Source: Tranzscheliella williamsii (Eukaryota > Basidiomycota > Ustilaginomycetes > Ustilaginales > Ustilaginaceae). Taken from it: a stretch of 64,000 nt of DNA. Below, piece after piece: positions 28,285-38,000 of the stretch; the stretch's first letter is position 1, and each line of letters begins with the position of its first letter. Below the pieces are notes generated by a model, which searched no databases, was not told the origin of the DNA, and was given only the letters and a program-made list of their open reading frames with translations. The translations under genes and the position numbers were made by a program. The DNA lies in the NCBI GenBank assembly GCA_023212725.1, contig JALBYF010000045.1, forward strand, positions 1 through 64,000. The letters are read 5' to 3'.

Positions 28285-30525
28285 ATGCGGTTCCAAGCCT
28301 CTTTCCTCGCCCTGTTGGTGGCAGTCAGCGTCGCCATTTCGGTAGCTGACGCCAAGGCAGGTTTTTTCTCAAAGCGACCCGCTAAGCTTGTTCGACGACA
28401 GGTGGGAAGCCCCAGCCCTGGTGGCCCTCCTGATGACATTCCTGGGGACCCGAGTGCCTCATCCAAGTACGCCATTCTCCCAAAGGGCCCGGACGGGAAA
28501 TCCCTTGGCTACGGCTCTGCAGATGTTAGCGACGCTGGCGCCGGAGACCCTTCCGGTGGGGGTGGCAAAGCCGACGAACCTTGTGAAAAGCCTGACGATG
28601 CTGGCAATGGCGATGTCACCAAGCCTGTCGGCTACAAACCTAATGACCATGGTGCTGCTGGCGGCGGTGCTGGCGGTGGCGGAGACGATGGGTCCAAGCC
28701 TGTAGGCTACAAACCTGATGATGCTGGTGGTGCTGGCGGAGGTGCTGGCGGAGGTGCTGGCGGAGGTGTTGGCGGAGGTGTTGGCGGTGGTGCTGGCGGT
28801 GGCGCTGGCGGTGGCGCTGGCGGTGGCGCTGGCGGTGGCGGTGACGATGGCGGTGACGATGGCGGTGACGATGACTCCAAGCCTGCCGGCTACAAACCTG
28901 ATGAATTTGGTGGTGCTGGCAGTGCTGCTGGCGGTGGCGGTGACGATGGCTCCAAGCCTATCGGCTACAAACCTGATAACTTTGGCGCTGGCGGTGCTGC
29001 TGGAGGTGCTGCTGGCGGTGGCGGTGACGATGGCTCCAAGCCTATCGGCTACAAACCTGATAACGTAGGCGGTGGCGATGGCAGCGATGCTAAGCAGCAG
29101 GACCAGCAGCAGCAACAGCAGCAGGAGCAACAACGTCAACAGCAAGAGCAGCAACGCCAGCAGCAAGAGCAGCAAAAACAGCAACAGAAGCAACAGGAGG
29201 ACCAGCAGCGCCAGCAGCAGGAGCAACAGAAGCAGCAGCAGGAGGACCAGCAGCGCCAGCAGCAGGATCAGCAGCGCCAGCAGCAGGAGCAACAGAAGCA
29301 GCAGCAAGAAGAGCAACAGCGACAGCAGCAGGAGCAACAGAAGCAGCAGAAGGCGAGCCCAAGCGCCAACAGCGGTCCACCCGGAGGCGACGCTGGGACT
29401 GACGCATCTAAGTGGACTGGCGGAGGTGCCGCCAACTCTGACGAAGCCACTAAGCCTGAGAGCACCGGCCAGGCTCCGTCGGACTGCCCCAAGTTCCCTA
29501 AAAACGGTGGTGGCACTATGGACTGGGCGCCTTGCTTTGGCAAGGATGCCAAGCGTGAGGACATCTGCTCCGCAATGAAGCAATTCGGCATCGACACTAA
29601 GACGGTCGGCTGCTCAGAGAAGGAGTGCTCCAAGGATGCGACCGACTTCTCCGACCATGCCTGCAAGCCAAACGAACCCTGCGAATTCGGTTGGGACAAC
29701 AGCTGCAAATACTACCAGAACATGGGCTTTAACAATGTCGCTCAATTTGGGTGTGGCTCCAACGGTGACGCCACCAACTCGCCTCCCAACTCGCCCCCCA
29801 ACGGGGACGATGAGCCCGCAGAAGACGACGATTGCGAGAAGGCTGGCGGTGATGACAAGGATGATACTGATGCAGGCGCCGGCGGCCGCAAGAAGCCTTA
29901 CAGCGATGACAACGACGATGCTGATGCAGGCGCCGGCGGCCGCAAGAAGCCTTACAGTGATGACAACAGCGATGCTGATGCAGATGCCGGCGGCCANNNN
30001 NNNNNTGCTGATGCAGGCGCCGGCGGCCGCAAGAAGCCTTACAGTGATGACAACAGCGATGCTGATGCAGATGCCGGCGGCCACAAGAAGCCTTACAGCG
30101 ATGACAACGATGATGCTGATGCAGGCGCCGGCGGCCGCAAGAAGCCTTACAGTGATGACAACAGCGATGCTGATGCAGATGCCGGCGGCCATAAGAAGCC
30201 TTACAGCGGCGACAATGACGATACTGATGCAGGCGCCGGCAGCGACGTAAAATTTCACCTCCATGACATGGGCGATCCTAGCGAGCCCGCTCAGCCTATT
30301 GGCAGTAAGCCAAAGTCTCTTGGCGACGCTGGCGGTGATCTCACGAAGGACAGTGGTACGACCGACCCAGCTGGTAAGGATGACAACCCGACCGACCCAG
30401 CTGCTAAGGATGACAACTCGACCGACCCAGCTGCTAAGGACGACAACTCGACCGACCCAGCTGCTAAGGACGACAACTCGACCGACCCAGCTGCTAAGGA
30501 TGACAACACTGATCCGACGGTCTAA
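28285..30525 (+). CDS. Repetitive secreted protein with Gly-rich, Gln-rich, Cys-rich and acidic repeat regions
   Basis: About 746 codons, interrupted by nine Ns at 29997-30005. Not a family I recognise. It has a signal peptide (about 1-24), then dibasic Kex2-like sites (SKR, then LVRR before Gln). A Gly/Ala-rich region follows with five SKPxGYKP-type motifs (about 110-265), a Gln-rich block (about 269-356), a cysteine-rich segment (about 402-492, nine cysteines), seven 18-residue units with KKPYSDDN (528-652) and five 10-residue TDPAAKDDNS units (693-741). A secreted cell-wall, matrix or effector-type protein is the natural inference. Smuts are known to have other repetitive secreted proteins (Rep1, Hum3, Rsp1), but this repeat set does not match my memory of them. 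Confidence 0.8.
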   Translation: MRFQASFLALLVAVSVAISVADAKAGFFSKRPAKLVRRQVGSPSPGGPPDDIPGDPSASSKYAILPKGPDGKSLGYGSADVSDAGAGDPSGGGGKADEPCEKPDDAGNGDVTKPVGYKPNDHGAAGGGAGGGGDDGSKPVGYKPDDAGGAGGGAGGGAGGGVGGGVGGGAGGGAGGGAGGGAGGGGDDGGDDGGDDDSKPAGYKPDEFGGAGSAAGGGGDDGSKPIGYKPDNFGAGGAAGGAAGGGGDDGSKPIGYKPDNVGGGDGSDAKQQDQQQQQQQEQQRQQQEQQRQQQEQQKQQQKQQEDQQRQQQEQQKQQQEDQQRQQQDQQRQQQEQQKQQQEEQQRQQQEQQKQQKASPSANSGPPGGDAGTDASKWTGGGAANSDEATKPESTGQAPSDCPKFPKNGGGTMDWAPCFGKDAKREDICSAMKQFGIDTKTVGCSEKECSKDATDFSDHACKPNEPCEFGWDNSCKYYQNMGFNNVAQFGCGSNGDATNSPPNSPPNGDDEPAEDDDCEKAGGDDKDDTDAGAGGRKKPYSDDNDDADAGAGGRKKPYSDDNSDADADAGGXXXXADAGAGGRKKPYSDDNSDADADAGGHKKPYSDDNDDADAGAGGRKKPYSDDNSDADADAGGHKKPYSGDNDDTDAGAGSDVKFHLHDMGDPSEPAQPIGSKPKSLGDAGGDLTKDSGTTDPAGKDDNPTDPAAKDDNSTDPAAKDDNSTDPAAKDDNSTDPAAKDDNTDPTV
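29866..30246 (+). repeat. 54-bp tandem repeats (18-residue acidic units) containing an N gap
   Basis: Seven units plus a partial eighth. Two forms alternate in the later part: ADAGAGGRKKPYSDDNSD and ADADAGGHKKPYSDDNDD, so the higher-order period is 108 bp. Units are nearly identical at DNA level. Nine Ns interrupt the third unit. Confidence 0.9.
30361..30510 (+). repeat. 30-bp tandem repeats (TDPAAKDDNS units)
   Basis: Five in-register 30-bp units encode TDPAGKDDNP, then TDPAAKDDNS three times, then a shortened last unit. They are almost identical at DNA level, with mainly C/T silent changes, pointing to recent unit duplication. Confidence 0.9.
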
Positions 30526-31131
30526 ATCCCCGACCACTGTTGGCGATTTAAATCTGCTTAAGGCGGATAGAAAGTACGAGGAGCTGCACTTCACCCTGGC
30601 TGGTAGGTGTGCGGGTCTGCCAAAAGACTAGCACCACCGCTCGTGCTCTTACCGTCGTACTTTCCCTGTATCCTTGTTGATTCTGCACTTTTAGTGGCCT
30701 TTTTGGTGCCCAGTGGTCCTGTACATCTTGCCAACCCGCCTTTTTCCCCAATTAAAGTAGCCGGCATTTTGCCCTCACCTTTCCTTTCGTTACAGTTCCT
30801 TTTGCAATCTATCTTTCTCTTCTTCTGCTGCCTGTGTAGTGTGAGTTGTTTGGGGGCGGCACGGCCTTGGCCTCATGGCTGATGGTGTGTGTCGCGACGG
30901 GTGTTGATGGCAATGATTTAACATTTCTGGGCCGCTTGGGCCTTTCCGGTTGCCGGGCAGAGAGCCGGAGTTGGTGAAAGGCACGGCAGGCGGGGCTGGC
31001 TGCCCGCGCTGCGCTTCTTCCCTGCTGCCCACATAGTATCGTCCTCTTGCTTCCACCGCCTACCCCCACCGAAGTAGCAACACCGGCACATACCGACGTC
31101 ACGGCCTACGCACGCGACATTGAGGACGAGT
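30526..31131. other. Intergenic region between secreted protein and dehydrogenase
   Basis: About 600 bp. T-rich tracts at 30.65-30.85 kb look like 3' UTR or promoter sequence. No supported ORF or RNA. Confidence 0.5.
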
Positions 31132-32030
31132 ATGCAGATCAAGGATCGGATTTTCTACGTGACGGGGGGGGCGTCAGGGCTTGGGGCGGGTACGGTGCGG
31201 CACTTGCACGCGCTAGGCGGGTATGTAGCGGTGATGGACATTAATGCTGAGGCTGCGCTTGCGCTTGCGAGCGAGCTGAACGGAGGAGGTGGGGGGGTGA
31301 AGCGGGCGGCGGGGTTTGAGGTGGATGTGTGTGACGAGGAGGCGGTGGAGGCGGCGATTGCGGGGGCGGATGCGGCGTGGCCGGGGGTTGCGGTGGGGGG
31401 GTGTGTTAACTGCGGTGGGGTGGCGATGGCAGGCAAGGTGGTGGGCGCGGACGGGGCGCCGTTCGACCTGGCGACGTTCCGGCGCGTCGTCGAGATCAAC
31501 CTGGTGGGCAGCTTCAACGTCGCGCGGCTGACCGCAGCACGGCTCGTGCGCGACCTCCCCAAGCCACCCCCCAAACCCGACACCACCACCTCCGACCACG
31601 GCATCATCATCCACACCGCCTCCGCAGCCGCCCTCGAAGGCCAAACCGGCCAGTGCCCCTACGCCGCCAGCAAGGGCGGCGTCCTCAGCCTCACCCTCCC
31701 CATGGCCCGCGACCTCGCCCGCTACGCCATCCGTGTCATGACCCTCGCCCCCGCCCTCTTCGAAACCCCCATGATGCGCCAACTCCCAGACCGCCAGCGC
31801 TCCGCCATCCTCCGCATGAGCGAATATCCAGCCCGCTTCGGCGACCCGCACGAATTCGCCCTCGCCGTACAGACCTGCATCGAAAACAGCATGCTCGTAA
31901 GCACCCCCACCCTCCCTCCGTTCCCTTCTATTTCTTCGCTAATCACGCCCACTTGTTTATCATACCTGCTTGGCCACAGAACGGATCTTACATCCGCCTG
32001 GATGGCGCCACTCGTCTCGGCAAGCTTTGA
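31132..32030 (+). CDS. Short-chain dehydrogenase, 3-hydroxyacyl-CoA dehydrogenase type 2 (HSD10)-like
   Basis: Two exons: 31132-31896 and 31980-32030, with an 83-nt intron (GTAAGC...ACAG). Total 271 residues. NAD-binding motif TGGASGLG near the N-terminus, then the acidic residue VMDIN that favours NAD, catalytic Ser in HTASAAA and YAASK. After splicing the end reads NGSYIRLDGATRLGKL, as in HSD10/ScuII-type enzymes that oxidise short-chain 3-hydroxyacyl-CoA in branched-chain amino acid or fatty acid breakdown. The final Gly-Lys-Leu resembles a peroxisomal PTS1, though Gly at -3 is unusual. Frame is open upstream of 31132 only from a TTG. It converges on the SRP40-like gene. Confidence 0.88.
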
Positions 32031-32209
32031 GGGCTTCTGGGATGCTATCAGATACGATCATTGTCACAGTGCGGCGGAATCGAAAAGACAAAGTACAGGG
32101 CCATGCTAGATGCGGGGGCCGAACGAAAGAGGCAGCATGTGAAGGCGTGCACGGTGGTGGTATGCATGGAACCGTTAGACGGCCAGATGCGGAGATGGAG
32201 GGAGAACGT

Positions 32210-33796
32210 CTACTCGTCATCGTCGAACTTGATGCTGTGGGAGCCGTAGACGTCGATGGCGCCGCCGCGGTACGAGCCGCGCTTCTTCTTGTTCTTCTCC
32301 TTGGTGAAGCCTTTGCCGCGCGTGACGATGAGGTCACGGCTGGCGCGGGCGCCGTACTCGTCGGTAGAGACGCCGGCCTTGCTTGCATACGACATGTCAC
32401 GAAGCCGGTCATCGTGGAAGGTGACCTGGTCGACCTTGACGCGTTGAAAGGGCGCATTGACGACCTTTTTGCCGCTTGAGGCGGGTGTCGTAGCGATGCC
32501 AGCGACAGCCTGGCGGCGCAGGGGCGTGGAGACGCTCGTCGAGGGCGCAGCAGAGGTAGAAGAAACAGGCGTCGGAGTAGTCTGAGCGGACGAGTCGGCA
32601 GACACGGCGGAGGAGACAGAAGAAGACGAGGAAGATGACGAAGACGCATCCGCTACCTTCTGCCGCTTAGCGGGAGGGGCCTTCTGACTTGGCGAAGCCG
32701 CCTTGGATTGATCGTCCGACGAAGAAGACGAGGAGTCCGAGTCAGTGTCGCTGTCATCCTCGTCACTATCGCTGCTGCTGCTACTGCTGCTGTCGCTGGA
32801 ACTAGAGTCCGAATCCGAACTCGAGTCCGAGTCGGAGCTGCTGCTGCTAGAAGCCGAGTCGGAGCTGCTCGAGTCATCGCTAGACGATGAGGACGCCGAA
32901 GAGCTGGAACTGGATCCAGCATCGGAATCAGATGCGTTGCCGTCCTTTTCGGCCTTTTCAACCGTCTTTGTTTCCTTCGGTGCCGCCTCGTCGTCGTCCG
33001 AATCGCTGGACTCGTCGTCACTGCTGTCGCTACTGTCGCTGCTCTCGCTGTCGCTACCCGAGTCCGACGAGTCTGCGTCTGAACCTGAAACCGGAGAATG
33101 TTTCCTCTTCTTGGTGGTGGAGGTGGTGAAGAAGGGTGTTGCTGAGGGAGTAGAGGCAAGCGTGGGGGTGGCCATGCCCTTGCTGGAAAGCTGAGCTTCG
33201 GTCTCATCCTGCGAGTCCGACACAACTGTCGAGGATGCAGCAACTTCCGCATCCACATCTTCGACCTGTCCATCGCCATCTTCATCATCACTGCTTGAGC
33301 TACTGTCGGAGCTGGAGCTGGAGCTGGAACTAGAGCTAGAGCTAGAGCTAGAGCCAGAGCTAGAACTAGAGCTGGAACTAGAACTGGAACTGGAGCTTGA
33401 ACTGGAGCTGGAAGCGGAGCTCGAGTCAGAGTCCGAATCAGAGCTGGAGCTAGAGTCCGTGTCGGAGTCCGAGCTTGAGTCTGACTCGGCAGAGTCCTCG
33501 TCCATGGGCGTAGGAGACGAGGCCTTCTGATTCGCAGCGACCAAACCGGGCCACGATTTGCGGGGCGAGTTGCGAACGTGGTCGACAAGCGCAGATGCCA
33601 GGATGCGGGGGGCTGGCGAAGAGCTGACGGATGGAGAAGGCGAGGTGGGGAGCGCAGTTGCAAGGTGCTGCGCAGCCGAGGGGGCATGCTCTGCTAGGAA
33701 GGCGTGGACAATGGTGAAGGTGTCCTGGAGTGCTGGATCGGCTGTCTGCGCCGCCGATGACGACGACGCTGCCTTTCTCTTATCGCTCTTCGGCAT
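32210..33796 (-). CDS. SRP40: SRP40/Nopp140-like nucleolar phosphoprotein
   Basis: 528 residues, single exon. A short LisH-like helix lies near the N-terminus (TFTIVHAFLAEHAP, about 26-39). Long serine tracts broken by Asp/Glu follow; these are casein-kinase-2-like acidic serine clusters. The conserved SRP40 C-terminal domain closes the protein (FQRVKVDQVTFHDDRLRD...KGFTKEKNKKKRGSYRGG...IKFDDDE). This matches Srp40/Nopp140, which helps snoRNP and pre-ribosome assembly. The serine tracts are encoded by imperfect AGCTCT-type hexamers, giving a microsatellite-like stretch at 33.31-33.42 kb. Confidence 0.92.
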   Translation of the reverse strand: MPKSDKRKAASSSSAAQTADPALQDTFTIVHAFLAEHAPSAAQHLATALPTSPSPSVSSSPAPRILASALVDHVRNSPRKSWPGLVAANQKASSPTPMDEDSAESDSSSDSDTDSSSSSDSDSDSSSASSSSSSSSSSSSSSSSSSSGSSSSSSSSSSSSSSSDSSSSSDDEDGDGQVEDVDAEVAASSTVVSDSQDETEAQLSSKGMATPTLASTPSATPFFTTSTTKKRKHSPVSGSDADSSDSGSDSESSDSSDSSDDESSDSDDDEAAPKETKTVEKAEKDGNASDSDAGSSSSSSASSSSSDDSSSSDSASSSSSSDSDSSSDSDSSSSDSSSSSSSDSDEDDSDTDSDSSSSSSDDQSKAASPSQKAPPAKRQKVADASSSSSSSSSVSSAVSADSSAQTTPTPVSSTSAAPSTSVSTPLRRQAVAGIATTPASSGKKVVNAPFQRVKVDQVTFHDDRLRDMSYASKAGVSTDEYGARASRDLIVTRGKGFTKEKNKKKRGSYRGGAIDVYGSHSIKFDDDE

Positions 33797-34313
33797 GATG
33801 CTGTCTTCGAACGGCCGACGGTTGGGTGACTGCGACTGGATGGTCTCTGAGAGCAGGTAACGTGATGAGGACGGCGACAGGGATGATGGCGCAAAGATAA
33901 GCGGTAACGCAGAGAGCGAAAAAAGTTTGAAATCTTGCTTTTCTGCTTTGGTATTCCGAAATGAACCCTTTCTTCTGCTGCATTTCGAATTCGTCTTTTT
34001 CCCTAAGACCGACTTTGAATCACACCGCAGGGAAGTAATTCACACTCCCAACTCACGTTCAGGGAAAAGGGGAAGACGCGTGTTAAATTGTCATTCATGG
34101 CGTTGCAACCTAAGATTCACGCTCACGACCGCCGTCCGTCATGTGAATGCAGCTTATGTAATGATGCCGTTATGCCTCCACCCACACGAGCCACGCTGAG
34201 AAGCCGCGAAACCGCCACCACGAGACTGCGAGAAGATGTGCTCACATCTTACGAATGCACGATCCGGGCGGAATTCATCAAGATCGCCAGCGAAAGCGTC
34301 ACGCACGAGGCCC
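33797..34313. other. Divergent region between SRP40 and small membrane protein
   Basis: About 520 bp between divergent starts. No repeat, RNA gene or supported ORF is seen. Confidence 0.5.
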
Positions 34314-34952
34314 ATGTCCGAATCCGATCCGCGGATGTCGGCGGGGTCGGGTGCACTGGAAGCGCGGGTTGACGGGGCGGGGACGCCGCTGTCGGCATTG
34401 AGCACCTCGGAGCTGGGCGGAGCGCCCAAACGCATACGCCACCGCGAGACGCAGATCGAGTCGGCGTATGAATTGCAACGGGTAGGTGGGCGGCTTCTGT
34501 TCTTGCCGGGGTGTGGATGAGGTGTGGGCTGACGCGTGGCTGTTTGCTATGGTGTGCAGAATGCGGCGGTGAAGGGCGCGCTGATGTACACGGCGCTGGG
34601 GGCGACGGCGTGCTTTTTTGCGCACCAGCTCTTCCCGGGTTTCCGGCGCCAGACGCTTGCGCTCAAGGGATTCCTCACCTCCGGCGCCACGATCTTCGGC
34701 TTTGTTGTCGGCGCCGACACCGTCCTGCTCAGCCACGAAAGCCAGCAGCGCTCCGAGGAAAACATGGTGCGCGCGCGCGCGCGCACCGAGCTCGGCAAGC
34801 GTGGCATCGTCGCCAGCGAACGCGAAATCGACAAGTGGAAGCACGACTTCATCCAACAAAAGCTCGACGAGCGCCGCCGCAGGCACGAGCTCCGCCTCGC
34901 CGAGCTCGACGCCCTCTCACCCCCCGACACGCCCGCCCCTGCGCCACCGTAG
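34314..34952 (+). CDS. Small membrane protein with two spans, possibly mitochondrial (Rcf2-like pattern)
   Basis: Two exons: 34314-34481 and 34560-34952, with a 78-nt intron (GTAGGT...GTGCAG). Joined protein 186 residues. After a Ser/Gly-rich start comes HRETQIESAYELQRNAAVKG, then two hydrophobic segments (about 58-75 and 85-103) separated by FPGFRRQTLALKG, and a charged, probably coiled-coil tail rich in Arg, Glu and Lys. The spacing of helix, P-x-F, basic loop and helix faintly recalls the N-terminal half of mitochondrial Rcf2, but similarity by eye is weak. A conserved fungal protein of unknown function is the safe reading. A GC dinucleotide run (gcgcgcgcgc) lies in exon 2 near 34770. Confidence 0.7.
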
Positions 34953-35069
34953 TCCCGTCCACACAATCGCATAGACCGGTCTCACTAGTGTAATCAGCAT
35001 TGTACGTTTAAGTATCGAAAACGCAGGCATGGCCCGCCTGCGTTGCCATTGCTGATGGAGGTATCCTGT

Positions 35070-38000
35070 TTATATGGGGAACAAGCTCGCCGCTACGCCG
35101 CGCACCACGTCTGTGCCCGGCTCCCGCATCAGCAGCAGATGGGTTGTGTTGATGGGGTTGCGCCGTCGTCGCCGGCCTTTGTCGTCCGCCTTGGCGGCAT
35201 CGAGCTCAGCCTGCCGCTGCACCAGCTCGTTCCAGGCGCGCAGGGTGATGGCGCCGATGCCGAAACCTTTGCCGTTACCCAGCGAATAGTCACCATCCAC
35301 AACGACGCCAACGGTGTGATTCCAGTCGGCGCTGCGTATGTGCAGCTCCTCGGCGTCGGGGGCTGCGGCGAGGTAGGTGCTCCAGACGTCGGTGGGCGCG
35401 TGCTGGCGGCGTGTTGCCAGCTGTAGTGCCAGCGTGCCTGGCGCCGAGCCGGGGGCGCTGCGTCCGATCTGCATGATTTCACATCGCCGCTCGACTAGCG
35501 CCTTCAGATGCGGCTTGTCGACTTTGGCCATGCTGGTCCGGTTCTCCACCAGCGCCGGGTGGTCGCTGGCGTCCAGGTGGTGCACCCAGCATGCGTGGTC
35601 CGCGCGCGTCGGCGCCAGCATTAAACTGCCCAGCTTGCTCACAGTGCCCTTGCGCACCGCCTCGAGCTTGAGCGCCACCATCGCCGTCCCAAACTGCGAG
35701 GTCCCGACCAACGACTCCATCGCTGCCATCTCAGCGGCACAGCGGGGCGCTGCGCTGATCAGCCACGGCCTCGGGGTCGGGCCACCGGCCGTGTCGTCAT
35801 CGTGGAAAAGCCGCTCAGAGTTGGCGTGAATCCATGGCCACATTTGCGACCCGCCAAAGGGGAACGGCCTCGCTGCCCCCACCCGGTCCGTGGACAGCCG
35901 CTCGCGCAACTGCAGCGCAGGTATCGTCCTCACGGCAGCCTCCCACTCCCTGTGCGTGGGAAACAGATACTCCGTCCGTTTGCCCTTTGGCCGCCGATTC
36001 CACTCTTCGCATCTGGCTTTGGCGGCCTCTTTCTCGGCTACGGCGTACGCCATCGTCCCGATCCAGTTGAATGGGTAGCTGAGCACGTCGGCCTCGGTGG
36101 CCACGTTCGGGTCCGCACGGGACGCCGTCAAGGCGGCCAGCTCCAGCTTTTGGTGCCGCAGCTGGTGCTGGCCCAGGACGCGCGCTCCGCACGACGCGCC
36201 GGATTGGTGTGTGGCGACGAGGGACAGGAAGAAGGCAACGCCCCATCCACGCGGCACCAACAGCGTGTATGTTTTGACGAGCGGCTGCCTCACCAGCCGC
36301 TTTCTGACTACCACGACGGGCACCACATCGTCTCGTGGGTCCGGCTCAAGTCGCGCGCCAGGAATTACGTTTTTGGCCCGGCGAGAGTCGATCTGGCCTT
36401 TGCTGAAGCGGGGGCTAGAGGCGCCAAATGCCAACAGCTGGCTATGGACGGCTCTTGTGGAGATTGTTGCGGGCCCAGCGTCCGTGTCCGTGGCCACAAC
36501 AGGCTTCAGCTTTGGAGGATAGGACAGGCGAGGGTCGTGAACGTTGATGGCCGCAAGCTCAACTTTAAGGACATTGGAGCTGTTGAGTAAGCGGTGGAAC
36601 TGGGCTATTGAATCTTCTGAGTTAGATCGCCGGTCAAGCTTGAGCACGCTCCGCAGCAGCGCGGGTGCCCTTGGACCGACGAGTTCAAAGATGTTGTAGC
36701 CCTGCTTCCTCTTCAGCTCTGTGCATTCGTTCGACTCGACGAATGTCGCCACGTCGCCCTCCTGCATAGGAGAGCTCCGTGCAGCAAAAGCTGACGTTTT
36801 CGCGCTACCTACAGACAGTGCCTGTTGTCTTCTTTTCTTTTCCAGCTTTGACATGGTGCTGTCTTTACCGCCGGCAGCAAGCCAGGGGTCGGGTGGCGAT
36901 TCTAGTTGGTAACCGTAGGCCTGCACAAAGCTACGGGGAAGGGGTGGGAGGTCAATCAGCGAGGTTTTCCTCTCGTCCGTCATCTGGACTAATGCTTGCT
37001 TCAGCGCTCTACGGACATATAGCTGTGCCGCTGGATGGACGAAAACAAGAGCTTCCAAGCAGACATGCTTGCCAGCATCGCTACTACCAGCATCGCTACT
37101 ACCAGCATCGCTAGGAACGTCGACAAGCTCGAAGAGCTGCGGCTTTGGCAGGGATATGACACGCACAGGTGCCAGTGCTACCTTCAAGACAGAACGAGAT
37201 GAAGAAGACCTTGGCTGGTGGTCGTTGTCTTGGTCGATGTCGAGACTATCGCCGTAGAGAACGGTATCAACCACCTCCGGAAGCTGTTCCGAGGAGTCGG
37301 AAAGGTGAAAGTGACCGAAGTTAGCTCGTTTGAGCAGCTGCAGAAGCTGCGATTGCAGTTCGACGGCGTGTGACCCGGCCTCAGCGTGGCCTAACGCGGG
37401 TCTTCTGACGCCAATCCGAAAAACGGCGTGGTAGCTCGCGTCATGGATAGTGACGAACTGTAAGGCGCTTCTCCAACTGGCTTTATGACTCTTCATCATG
37501 GTGGTTTCGGGCAAGACGTAGCCCCACCTTCCGTAATCTGTGCCCTGATCTTTTTCCTTGCCTTTTCCTTTCTCCGTAGTCATCCGAAAACGCTTTGCAT
37601 GCCACATATGGGTTTCGAGCCACCGGCGCTTGGGATGGGAGGCGCGCAGAGCCAGCTTCTGGCGTCTGAGCGTGGCTCTCAGCACGCCGTGGTCAGGGAG
37701 TCGCTTCCGAATGTCGGACCGGGACCGTGCCTGGGTGGTGCTGCTTTTCAGTTCGGCCACGGCTTTGCCGCGCAGGCGCGAAGGGAGTCGCAGTAGGTTG
37801 TGCGACGCCGCTCGCCGCCGCGCATGCCGGGGCAGAAGCTGCCATGCGCGGGTGGTCGTCGCCGACTTGGCGGACTTGATCGAGCGCAAGAAGCTCTGGA
37901 TCTGGAAAGCGCGGGAAGAGACGATCGCCTCTAGCTCGAGGCTTGTCGGCAGCGCTGAAGGATCACGTGTCTGCGCTGTAGATGTACCTAGCTGAGAGGA

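Noticed and set aside
28459..30594. Two long minus-strand frames (374 and 326 codons) opposite the secreted repeat protein
   Set aside because: They are the reverse reading of Gly-, Gln- and Asp-rich repeats (giving polyLeu and Val/Ala runs). The sense ORF has a signal peptide, TATA box and cysteine pattern.
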